From the NCBI GenBank assembly GCA_900544195.1, contig UQUJ01000071.1:1-15343 (forward strand): a stretch of DNA of 15,343 nt, read 5' to 3'. This DNA is from an uncultured Alistipes sp. Lineage in GTDB: Bacteria; Bacteroidota; Bacteroidia; Bacteroidales; UBA932. A model generated the notes under the pieces. It had not been told where the DNA came from. It did not search any database and saw only the letters and a list, made by a program, of their open reading frames with translations. Position numbers and translations under genes: made by a program. Position 1 is the first letter of the stretch. Each line of letters begins with the position of its first letter. Positions 1 through 7,260 of this stretch are shown piece by piece.

Positions 1-18
1 GATACATCTGTAAGGGGT

Positions 19-42
19 AAAAAGTGGCAAATGGCACTTTTT
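19..42. terminator. Hairpin with A/T flanks, likely terminator of an upstream gene outside the window
   Basis: AAAAAGTG (19-26) and CACTTTTT (35-42) are perfect inverted arms around an 8-nt loop, giving a stem that ends in five T on either strand. This is the form of a short bidirectional intrinsic terminator. It lies about 70 bases before the peptidase start, so it probably ends transcription of a gene left of the window. The stem has few G-C pairs, so it may be weak. Confidence 0.4.
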
Positions 43-113
43 CAAGTGGACTCATGATTACTAAGGAACATGAAAATAATAAGTTGGTAAGGACAAACTT
101 AAAAGTATTTGAT

Positions 114-2225
114 ATGAGGAAATTGATTTGTTCCGTCGCCACCGCCCTTATGGTAGGGTTCAGCGCGATGGCAGACGAGGGGATGTGGATGCTTCCGCTC
201 CTCCAGAAACTCAATGCGGAAGCGATGAAAGATCTCGGTTGCAGGCTCACTCCCGACCAGATCTACAGTGTGAACCATTCATCATTAAAGGATGCGATCG
301 TCATCTTCGGCGGAGGCTGCACCGGTGAGATGATCTCCGACAAAGGATTGCTGGTGACCAACCACCACTGCGGCTACAGCAGCATCCAGCAGCTTTCATC
401 CGACGAGCACAACTACCTTGAAGACGGATTCTGGGCAATGAACAGCAAGGAGGAAATCCCGGCTCCGGGATTAACCGTCACGTTCCTTGTGAATATGAGC
501 GATGTCACAGAGGCGATCGAAGGCGCGGAATCAGACGAGGAAAGGAAAGCCATAAAGGAGGCATTGGTCAAGGCTGCGGAGGAGCAGAATCCGAACTGCG
601 AGGCCGAGGTAACCTCTTTCTATAACAACAACGTGCACTACGTCATCGTCTATAAGATATTCAGAGACATCAGGTTCGTGGGCGCCCCTCCGGCATCCAT
701 CGGAAAGTTCGGCGGCGAGACCGACAACTGGATGTGGCCGCGCCACACGGGCGACTTCTCGATGTTCAGGGTATATGCCGGGAAGGACAACGAGCCGGCT
801 GAATATTCAGAGGACAATGTCCCTTACACTCCGAAACAGTCGCTGAAGATTTCCCTCAGAGGCATCAACGAGGGAGACTACACGATGATTATGGGCTACC
901 CTGGCCGCACGCAAAGATACCAGACCGAAGCGCAGTTGAACCATATGATGGCACTGAACGACATAGCCATCGAGGCCAGGACCCTCCGACAGGACATTAT
1001 GTGGAAATGGATGGAGAAGGATCCTTCGATCAGGCTGAAATATGCCAACAAATATGCGAGCTCGGCGAACGGCTGGAAGAAGTGGATCGGTGAGAAGAAG
1101 GCGTTCAAGGACTTGAATATCATCGAGAAAGAGCACGACAAGGAGGCCCGCTTCCAGAAATGGGTCGATAAGAACAAGAAGCGCTCGGAGCTTTACGGAA
1201 CCGCGATCGCTGACATCGCCGCCGGAATCAAGACCAATGAGCAGGTGGATTTCGATGTCAAGCTCTTGAGCGAGACTGTTTTCAGACTTGAGCTCATGAA
1301 TTTCACCAGCGCGTTCAACGGCGCTTGGCACAACAGCCTGAAGGCCGGTTCCGACACCGCGGCAGCCACTGCGAAAGGCCTTGAGGCGATGAAGGCTGTC
1401 TATGAGGACTACTACGCGCCTCTGGACAAGGAAGAGACCGCCGCCCTGCTTAAATTCTACAGAGAGAAGGCAAGGCCGGAGAATTATCCGGATCTTGGAG
1501 AGGATTTCGCGACTCTGGACATTGACAAGTACGTCGATGAGTTGTTCAGAACCACTGTTTTGACATCCTACGAAAAGGCCGCCGAAGCCATCGGCAAGGA
1601 CGGCATCGCCGCCATCAGACACGATCCGGTCAACAAGCTGTCCTCTTCCATTGTGAATGTCTTTGTCAAACTGCGCGGAGAGCAGAGTCAGAAGGCAAAA
1701 GACAACATCAAGGCCGCATCCAAGGCCTACACCGCCGGTCTGATGGAATGGAGCAAGGGCAAGGCCATGTACCCGGACGCCAACTTCACGATGAGGCTCA
1801 CCTACGGAACCGTGAAGTCATATTCCCCGAAAGACGCTCTCAACTACAGGTACTACTCCACAATCTACGGTGTGATGGAGAAAGAGGATCCGGACAACTA
1901 TGAGTTCAACGTTCCGGCCAGGCTCAAGCAGCTCTACATCAAGAAGGACTACGGCCGCTACGCCATGGCTGACGGCAACCTGCCTTGCTGCTTCCTCACC
2001 ACCAACGACATCACCGGCGGCAACTCCGGAAGCCCTGTCCTCAACGCCGACGGCGAACTCATAGGACTGGCCTTCGACGGCAACTGGGAGTCAATGTCAA
2101 GCGACGTGATGTTCGAGCCAGACCTCCAGAGGTGCATCTGCGTGGACATCCGCTACGTCCTCTTCCTCGTGGACAAGTTCGGCGGCGCCGGCTACCTCAC
2201 AAAGGAAATGAACATCGTAAAGTAA
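114..2225 (+). CDS. S46 family serine dipeptidyl-peptidase, DPP7 type, periplasmic
   Basis: Removes dipeptides from the N-terminus of peptides in the periplasm, feeding amino-acid uptake, as known for Bacteroidota S46 enzymes. The predicted protein is 703 residues, usual for the family. Residues 1-20 form a signal peptide (MRK, hydrophobic stretch, FSAMA) with the mature protein from DEGMW. Triad candidates are His85 in TNHHCGYSS, the Asp of the ETDNWMWPRHTGDF block (about residue 204) and Ser638 in GGNSGSPV. Eighteen residues after the Ser is Gly (FDGNWE), the position that is Gly in DPP7 (hydrophobic P1) and Arg in DPP11 (acidic P1), so DPP7-like specificity is inferred. The frame is open upstream to 24, but the ATG at 114 is chosen because the signal peptide begins there. 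GTTGGTAA lies about 30 bases upstream. Next gene is mrp, same strand, 236 bases on. Confidence 0.93.
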   Translation: MRKLICSVATALMVGFSAMADEGMWMLPLLQKLNAEAMKDLGCRLTPDQIYSVNHSSLKDAIVIFGGGCTGEMISDKGLLVTNHHCGYSSIQQLSSDEHNYLEDGFWAMNSKEEIPAPGLTVTFLVNMSDVTEAIEGAESDEERKAIKEALVKAAEEQNPNCEAEVTSFYNNNVHYVIVYKIFRDIRFVGAPPASIGKFGGETDNWMWPRHTGDFSMFRVYAGKDNEPAEYSEDNVPYTPKQSLKISLRGINEGDYTMIMGYPGRTQRYQTEAQLNHMMALNDIAIEARTLRQDIMWKWMEKDPSIRLKYANKYASSANGWKKWIGEKKAFKDLNIIEKEHDKEARFQKWVDKNKKRSELYGTAIADIAAGIKTNEQVDFDVKLLSETVFRLELMNFTSAFNGAWHNSLKAGSDTAAATAKGLEAMKAVYEDYYAPLDKEETAALLKFYREKARPENYPDLGEDFATLDIDKYVDELFRTTVLTSYEKAAEAIGKDGIAAIRHDPVNKLSSSIVNVFVKLRGEQSQKAKDNIKAASKAYTAGLMEWSKGKAMYPDANFTMRLTYGTVKSYSPKDALNYRYYSTIYGVMEKEDPDNYEFNVPARLKQLYIKKDYGRYAMADGNLPCCFLTTNDITGGNSGSPVLNADGELIGLAFDGNWESMSSDVMFEPDLQRCICVDIRYVLFLVDKFGGAGYLTKEMNIVK

Positions 2226-2266
2226 AGAATGACACACCCCCAAAAAAAAATCACAACACTCGGAGC

Positions 2267-2435
2267 GTAGCGACCGAAGGGCTTTCGGGGAATCCTTTCC
2301 CCGTGCCCCTCTGGGGCTGTCGCGGAGCGACTGGGGGTTGGAGGAATCGTGCGCGAAGCGAGTAGCGACCGAAGGGGTTTCGGGGAATCCTTTCCACGTG
2401 CCTCCCAGGGGCTGTCGCGAAGCGACTGGGGGTTG
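2267..2435. repeat. 74-bp direct repeat, two copies spaced 95 bp, GC-rich and structured
   Basis: Copy 1 is 2267-2340 and copy 2 is 2362-2435. Both run from GTAGCGACCGAAGGG to GCGACTGGGGGTTG with about six mismatches and no indels. Each holds short inverted arms, such as TCGC with GCGA around GGA or AAA. The 21-base spacer (2341-2361) has a similar character (GTGCGCGAAGCGAG). The pair fills most of the gap between the peptidase and mrp. No coding signal supports the frames that happen to be open across it. It may be a dispersed intergenic repeat or a structured leader/attenuator; its role is unknown. Confidence 0.8.
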
Positions 2436-2448
2436 AATGTAAATGGTA

Positions 2449-2464
2449 ATATTCAAAGAATATG
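2449..2464 (+). promoter_or_regulatory. Inverted repeat overlapping the mrp start codon
   Basis: ATATTC (2449-2454) and GAATAT (2458-2463) are perfect inverted arms around AAA, and the right arm includes the first two bases of the mrp ATG at 2462. There is no Shine-Dalgarno sequence, which is normal in Bacteroidota. The yfhO start has almost the same context (ATATTCAAAGATTATG), and two other genes begin in GAATATG. This may be a local initiation-context preference or a small operator. Confidence 0.4.
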
Positions 2465-3529
2465 ACAGAACAGGAAATATTGAATATGCTGACCGAGGTG
2501 GTTCATCCCGCCCAAGGCAGCAAAAGCATCATCGAACTCGGGATGGTTCATTCCGTCTCCATCGACGGCGACAAGGTGACCGTCACCCTCGCCTTTCCGA
2601 AAAGGCGTGACCCTCTCACTGAATATCTTGTCGGAAGCACCCGTGCCACAATCATCCGCAACGCTCCGCAAGGGACAGAGGTTGAGGTCAAAACGATGGT
2701 CAAGGAAGTGGCTCCCAAAAAGAAAGCCGGACTTGATCTCGGACTTGAGGAAATCAACAACGTCCGCCACATCATCGGAATAGCCTCCGGCAAGGGTGGG
2801 GTCGGAAAGTCAACCGTGGCCGTCAATCTGGCCGTTGCCCTGGCCCGTCTCGGCTATAAGGTCGGACTCGCCGACGCCGATGTCTATGGCCCATCCGTTC
2901 CGTTGATGACTGGTACGGAAGGCTTTGTACCAGAAGCCGAGGAGATCGCCGAAGGTAAGGAAGTGATCCACCCGATTGAGAAATACGGTGTGAAATGGAT
3001 GTCCATCGGCTATTTCGCCGAACCTGGACAGGCCCTGATCTGGAGAGGCCCGATGGCCTGCAACGCGTTGAAACAGATGATCCTGCAAGTACGCTGGGGC
3101 ATTCTGGACTTTCTTCTCATCGATATGCCTCCTGGAACAGGTGACATCCACATCTCCCTCGTCAACGACATCCCGATGGAGGGCGCGCTGATCGTCACGA
3201 CACCTCAGCCGGTGGCCCTCTCGGATGTTGAGAAAGGCGTGAACATGTTCCGCAACAAAAACATAGACCGCAAGATCTTTGGCCTCGTGGAGAACATGGC
3301 TTGGTTCACTCCAGAAGAGCTTCCCGAGAACAAGTACTACATCTTCGGAAAGAATGGCGGCAAGGAAATGGCTGACAGATACGGCATTCCTCTCCTCGGC
3401 CAGATTCCGATCGTCCAGAGCATCCGCGAAGGCGGAGACTCCGGTGAGCCCGCCGCCCTTTCCACCCGTCCGGATGGTCAGGCCTTCATCGACCTCGCCG
3501 GCCTCCTCGCAAAAGCCGTGGAACAGTAA
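2462..3529 (+). CDS. mrp: Mrp/NBP35 (ApbC) family P-loop ATPase, iron-sulfur cluster carrier
   Basis: Cytosolic ATPase of the Mrp/ApbC family that holds and transfers Fe-S clusters to apoproteins. The 355 residues show an N-terminal DUF59/MIP18-like domain (about 1-80), a linker, then the P-loop GKGGVGKST (110-118), a DADVYGPS block and the family motif IDMPPGTGD. Length and order are standard for the Bacteroidota form. The CxxC that bridges the cluster in many homologues (near VENM in E. coli) is absent: the equivalent stretch reads VENMAWFTPEELPENKYYIFG, and the only cysteine I see is in WRGPMACNA. The same stretch is, to my recollection, usual in Bacteroidota. The ATG at 2462 follows a structured repeat region. 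Downstream hairpins at 3663-3701 and 3716-3772 end the transcript. Confidence 0.93.
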   Translation: MTEQEILNMLTEVVHPAQGSKSIIELGMVHSVSIDGDKVTVTLAFPKRRDPLTEYLVGSTRATIIRNAPQGTEVEVKTMVKEVAPKKKAGLDLGLEEINNVRHIIGIASGKGGVGKSTVAVNLAVALARLGYKVGLADADVYGPSVPLMTGTEGFVPEAEEIAEGKEVIHPIEKYGVKWMSIGYFAEPGQALIWRGPMACNALKQMILQVRWGILDFLLIDMPPGTGDIHISLVNDIPMEGALIVTTPQPVALSDVEKGVNMFRNKNIDRKIFGLVENMAWFTPEELPENKYYIFGKNGGKEMADRYGIPLLGQIPIVQSIREGGDSGEPAALSTRPDGQAFIDLAGLLAKAVEQ

Positions 3530-3662
3530 GCCAAATCTGTACGACAAACGAGGCACGGCCACTAATCGTGGATACTTTACGTTTGACTATCAATGATTTA
3601 GCCCCTTGTCTTTAGTAGGGAATCACCAAAGGCAACATGTTATCTAAATGATAATAAACACA

Positions 3663-3701
3663 TTACCCGCCACCAACTCATTATCAGCCAGTGGCGGGTA
3701 A
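3663..3701. other. Perfect 11-bp stem hairpin downstream of mrp
   Basis: TTACCCGCCAC (3663-3673) pairs perfectly with GTGGCGGGTAA (3691-3701) around a 17-nt loop. No T-run follows on either strand, so it is not a textbook terminator on its own. It lies 15 bases before a second, T-run-bearing hairpin. The rest of 3530-3786 holds no ORF of note. It may protect the mrp mRNA 3' end or be part of a compound terminator. Confidence 0.5.
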
Positions 3702-3715
3702 CTAATTGGCGATCA

Positions 3716-3772
3716 ATCAAAAGAGCGATCTCATGGTGTGGAATCAGGCACAAGGACATCGCTCTTTTTGAT
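3716..3772. terminator. Intrinsic terminator, probably bidirectional, between mrp and the FAD-oxidoreductase remnant
   Basis: ATCAAAAGAGCGAT (3716-3729) pairs with ATCGCTCTTTTTGAT (3758-3772) with one bulged base. On the + strand the stem ends in five T, on the - strand in four T followed by GATTGAT. It sits between convergent transcription units, 15 bases past the stop of the - strand pseudogene. The 28-nt loop is long for a terminator, so another RNA role is possible. Confidence 0.6.
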
Positions 3773-3786
3773 TTATTATCAGCGAG

Positions 3787-4426
3787 TTAAATGCCACGAG
3801 AATATTCCTGAATGATTGCGCCGAGTTTGCGAACGGTGCCCACAGGGGTCTCGACATCGAGGTCTTGCACATTCCGGCCTTCGGCAATGCTTTGCGCCGC
3901 GGCGGCACCGGCCGCCAGCACCATTCTCTGACAGCAAAGTTTATAGAGTTCTATGTCGAAATCAATGTTGGCCTTAGGCCACTCTATGAAAGCGCCGCCC
4001 ATAGATTCAAGCCTTTGCACGAACTCCCATGGGATGCCGCCTATCACGAGATTGTTGTCCTTCGCAAAGACACTGACAGGTGTCACAAGCCGGTGGTAGC
4101 CATTCCTCCAAGGAAACCACAACGCTCTATGAGGGCTGTCCTCGCCCCTTGACGTGCCTCGGTCACCGCAGCGATGAATCCGGCGGAACCTCCACCTTGG
4201 CATGATCAATCACCCGTCTGTTGGCCGCAGTCACCGCGGCGATGAGTCCGGCTGGGACCTCCACCAGCGACAACAACATCATATTTACCGGCCAATGGAG
4301 CCATCTGTTAAATTTTAGCAGTTTTACCTTCCTGACCCATACATGAGACAAGTTCCGGAGCGACCGCTACCGCGGCCAATCCTGTCATACCCTTTTAAGA
4401 AAAAGTCTTCTTGATATCTCTGACAT
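3787..4426 (-). pseudogene. Remnant of a Tat-exported FAD-dependent oxidoreductase, frameshifted and internally deleted
   Basis: Read on the - strand from ATG at 4426, the frames give MSEISRRLFLKR, then MTGLAAVAVAPELVSC, a twin-arginine signal (SRRLFLK) ending in a lipobox-like LVSC. Next come KYDVVVAGGGP, AGLIAAVTAA, a second GGGSAGFIAAVTEARQGA, ALIERCGFLGGMATTGL, VTPVSVFAKDNN, IGGIPWEFVQRLESMGGA and KANIDFDIELYKLCCQRM. This is the N-terminal part of a PF12831-like FAD oxidoreductase. It joins directly to AAAAQSIAEGRNVQDLDV and KLGAIIQEYSRGI, a C-terminal end typical of the same family. The middle domain is missing (join near 3900-3915). Breaks: a frameshift near 4390, an in-frame TAA at 4310-4308, an extra base near 4255 and a missing base near 4085. 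It follows yfhO by 43 bases on the same strand, so it was probably the third gene of that operon. It cannot make the full enzyme. Confidence 0.85.
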
Positions 4427-4469
4427 GATTCTATTCTTACACCCGGACATCTAAAACATCACGGCAAAA

Positions 4470-7238
4470 TCAGTTGGTCCTGCGGGAAAAGATGAGACCG
4501 GCAAGGGAGAGAGCCAGAAGGATGAACAAAGTCAGAGAGGAGGCTCTGGAGGCTTTTGCACCGATGGAATAGGCCTTCGGCTCAAAACGCATCACGATGT
4601 CGTGCTCTCCGGCCGGGAGGTTGGCGGCGCGGAAGATCCAGTCGGCACGGAACAGGTCCAGAGGAGCGCCGTCAACAGTGGCGGTCCAGCCGTCCGGGTA
4701 ATAAATCTCACTGAATATGGCCGTTCGGGCCGCGGATGCGTTGTAATGATAATGGAGTTCGTTCGGGGCGTAGGAGGTCATCCGGATGAAGTCTGTGGCC
4801 AGGCCATCGGCAGGCAACTCAGCAGAACCTTCAATAAAGTTCTCCGCAAAACCCTCAACAGGCTCTTCAGCAGACTCCTTGACGGAACTGCCTATGGCAT
4901 TAGCTACGGCTGTCTTGGCAAAACCAGCGCTGGCAGCGGCGAAGTCCGCTCCGATGACGGCGGTGCGCCTGAGATCCACGGAATCAATCAAGGCGATCTC
5001 CTCGTCCGGTGTCTCAGCGGGAACGAACGAATCCACGAACCATGCGGGACCGAAAGCCTCAAGGTTTTCAACAGGCGGCATCTCCGCACCAAGGATGAAG
5101 TACTTGGTGTTCAGCGCCGAAAGCACAGGAATATTCCTGAGTCCGCCTTGGAATTCCTCTAAGGTCTTGGCTCCGCGTGTGCTGAGCGACACCGACTGAA
5201 GTTCCTTGACGATGTGCCTGTCGATCAGATCCTGATAGCGTTGCAGTTTCGCCGGACTGTAGCCCCCGACGCACTTGTGCCAATAAGGGTTGAAGGAGTC
5301 ATTGAATATGTCAGCGCTCAAATCCACGACTCTGTAGGATGGAGACTTGTCCTCAAGGATCAGCTTGTCCACCTGTCTGGCCGTGAACTGGTTGTTGAAT
5401 TGGCGAGGGGTCGTGAAACTGTCCGAATCGAGGTAGCGCTTGCCGACCGCGAACATATTCACAAACACGAGAAGACATATTCCCACCATCGCCTGCATCC
5501 TGCGGGCGTTGCCGATGTGAGGGTCACTCTCGTAGGACTTCGGAGCGTTCTTCGGAATGCTGTAGGCCCAGAGGATCAGACCGAACGTGACCACGATCAG
5601 AATCATCGACCACCATGCGTCCACCGAAAGGATGTGCCTTCTGTCCGCCTTGAGAGCATCCACGATGATGTCCTGCATCTGGGTGTCGGCCCTGCCGGAG
5701 AACGAGCCGGCGATGCCTGGAATCATGGCGCAGAGCAGACAGAATCCTGCCGTCAAGGCAAGGGCTATCCAACCTGCCTTCAAGAACTCTTTCTTTGAAT
5801 ATTCCTGCTTAAGAATTCGGTCAAGGGTGATGAAGCCAAGCATCGGCAGGGTGAACTGCAACACTATCAAAGCCATGGACACCGTCCTGAACTTGCTGTA
5901 CATCGGAGCGTAGTCGAAGAACAGCTTCGTGAACCACATCATGTGGTTGCCGAGACTGAGGAACACGGCCAGAATGGTGGCGGCCAGCAGCCACCATTTC
6001 TCCTTTCCTTTGTAAAGGAACAGGCCGAGGACGAACAAGAAGACTGTTATCGCACCCATATACATAGGCCCGGCCGTGAACGGCTGAGGTCCCCAGTAAA
6101 GTGGCAGAGACTTGGCGATTTCGTTGGCATTGCCCTGTCCGGCCTGACGGAACAGTCTCACGACTTCGGATTTGTCCGGATTGACTGAACCTGCTGACGA
6201 TCCTCCGTTGAAGTTCGGGATCATCAGGTTGGGAAGCTCCTCCCATCCATAGGACCAGGCCGTGGCGTAGTCCAGCTGGAGGCCGGTGTTGTTGATCTCG
6301 CCACCCTCAGGATGAGAGAGTTCGGAACCGCCACGCATGGTGTATTTCGTATATTCATAAAGCGGGGCGAGTTTGATGGTGTTGGTGCCGATCCCGGCGA
6401 GGCCTACTGCCAGAAGCAACACGCTGGCTGCAAAGAAACGGCCGAAAGCACCGCGCCGGTCACCGAGCTTGCCGAAGCGGCCGACTTTTTCCAAAAATAT
6501 TCTCAAAAACACGTACAACGCATAAATCACAATCATTATCGCCAGATAGTAGGTGATCTGCTGGTGATTGGCCTTGATCTGGAAACTCAGGGCGAAACCG
6601 AACAGGACGGCTCCGAGCAGGGTTTTCGGAAGCCAGGATTTCCAACCTTTTGTCGCTTCGACAGGCTCGGCGACCGCGCTGTCCGGTCCTTGAGTCTGCC
6701 TAATGGCCGGACAAAGCCATGGCCTAAGCGCCGAGCGGTATGTGAAAATCACAGCCGCAAGCGCCCAAGGCAGGAACGCGATCGCCTGCATCTTGGTGTT
6801 GTGCCCGACCTGGATGATCTGGAAGTTGTACGAGCAATACGTGATGGCGACAGCCCCTCCAATAGCAAGAACCTTGTCCACACCCAACGAGAGCATCAAC
6901 AGAAAGGCTCCCAACAAGGAGATGAACAGCCAGTTAGCCGGCCTCTTTCCTTTCATCAGAAGACTGTACAACGATTGTGTCCAGTCCCCATCGCTGGAAG
7001 GAACGAACGAAGTGGTCGGCATCCCGCCGAACATGGAGTCCGTCCAGTAAGTAGGGTCGTCAGGATGAGCGTTGTTCCATGCCACAGCCTCCTGCGACAT
7101 GCTTCGGTAGCCGGTGATGTCGCTCTGGTTGACAATCTTGCCGGTCAGCACCTCAGGCACAAAGCCATAGGCGAGAACCAAAAACAACAGCACAATCCCG
7201 GCATATATTCCAATCTTCTTCATCAAAGTCTTGTCCAT
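4470..7238 (-). CDS. YfhO family multi-pass membrane protein (GT-C-like)
   Basis: Predicted 922-residue inner-membrane protein of the YfhO family, which is related to GT-C glycosyltransferases that use polyprenyl-linked sugars. In Firmicutes members glycosylate wall polymers; the Bacteroidota substrate is unknown. A TM helix lies at about 9-28, followed by a conserved periplasmic loop (NNAHPDDPTYW, DSMFGGMPTTSF) and many further helices. A soluble C-terminal part ends in a beta-rich stretch (YYPDGWTATVDGAP, LPAGEHDIVMRFEP) and a last helix before SRRTN. The ATG at 7238 is preferred; an in-frame TTG at 7259 would only add seven residues. It starts 22 bases after the glycosyltransferase stop, so the two are co-transcribed. 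Residues near 188-196 (VAEPVEAT) are encoded by a REP-like repeat, in a loop that seems about 30 residues longer than expected. The section near 780-820 is rich in Ala, Glu and Ser and looks poorly conserved. Confidence 0.9.
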   Translation of the reverse strand: MDKTLMKKIGIYAGIVLLFLVLAYGFVPEVLTGKIVNQSDITGYRSMSQEAVAWNNAHPDDPTYWTDSMFGGMPTTSFVPSSDGDWTQSLYSLLMKGKRPANWLFISLLGAFLLMLSLGVDKVLAIGGAVAITYCSYNFQIIQVGHNTKMQAIAFLPWALAAVIFTYRSALRPWLCPAIRQTQGPDSAVAEPVEATKGWKSWLPKTLLGAVLFGFALSFQIKANHQQITYYLAIMIVIYALYVFLRIFLEKVGRFGKLGDRRGAFGRFFAASVLLLAVGLAGIGTNTIKLAPLYEYTKYTMRGGSELSHPEGGEINNTGLQLDYATAWSYGWEELPNLMIPNFNGGSSAGSVNPDKSEVVRLFRQAGQGNANEIAKSLPLYWGPQPFTAGPMYMGAITVFLFVLGLFLYKGKEKWWLLAATILAVFLSLGNHMMWFTKLFFDYAPMYSKFRTVSMALIVLQFTLPMLGFITLDRILKQEYSKKEFLKAGWIALALTAGFCLLCAMIPGIAGSFSGRADTQMQDIIVDALKADRRHILSVDAWWSMILIVVTFGLILWAYSIPKNAPKSYESDPHIGNARRMQAMVGICLLVFVNMFAVGKRYLDSDSFTTPRQFNNQFTARQVDKLILEDKSPSYRVVDLSADIFNDSFNPYWHKCVGGYSPAKLQRYQDLIDRHIVKELQSVSLSTRGAKTLEEFQGGLRNIPVLSALNTKYFILGAEMPPVENLEAFGPAWFVDSFVPAETPDEEIALIDSVDLRRTAVIGADFAAASAGFAKTAVANAIGSSVKESAEEPVEGFAENFIEGSAELPADGLATDFIRMTSYAPNELHYHYNASAARTAIFSEIYYPDGWTATVDGAPLDLFRADWIFRAANLPAGEHDIVMRFEPKAYSIGAKASRASSLTLFILLALSLAGLIFSRRTN
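6652..6675. repeat. REP-like repeat inside the yfhO coding sequence
   Basis: The sequence GTCGCTTCGACAGGCTCGGC (6652-6671), continuing GACC, matches the repeat units at 11375-11430 almost base for base. Read on the coding strand it is in frame and gives VAEPVEAT, without a stop. The neighbouring residues (RQTQGPDSA, KGWKSW) also look unlike the conserved helices on either side. I infer that a REP-like element entered yfhO and was tolerated in a loop. Confidence 0.75.
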
Positions 7239-7260
7239 AATCTTTGAATATGTAAGCAAA

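Noticed and set aside
24..113. Upstream start for the peptidase
   Set aside because: The 30 added residues would bury a normal signal peptide and overlap the hairpin at 19-42.
807..1622. 271-codon open frame on the - strand inside the peptidase gene
   Set aside because: Antisense shadow of a strongly supported S46 gene; its translation shows no family motifs.
2097..2456. 119-codon - strand frame across the peptidase end and the 74-bp repeats
   Set aside because: It is a translation of the repeat DNA and of antisense sequence, without protein-like features.
3530..3786. tRNA or other known RNA gene in the structured gap after mrp
   Set aside because: Only simple hairpins are visible; no cloverleaf, tmRNA or SRP features.
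3865..4152. 95-codon + strand frame opposite the FAD-oxidoreductase remnant
   Set aside because: The - strand clearly matches a known family, so this is a shadow.
6312..7247. 311-codon open frame on the + strand inside yfhO
   Set aside because: Antisense to conserved YfhO sequence; the translation is Arg/Gln/His-rich and has no domain.
7239..7259. TTG start for yfhO
   Set aside because: The ATG at 7238 gives the expected N-terminus before the first membrane helix.
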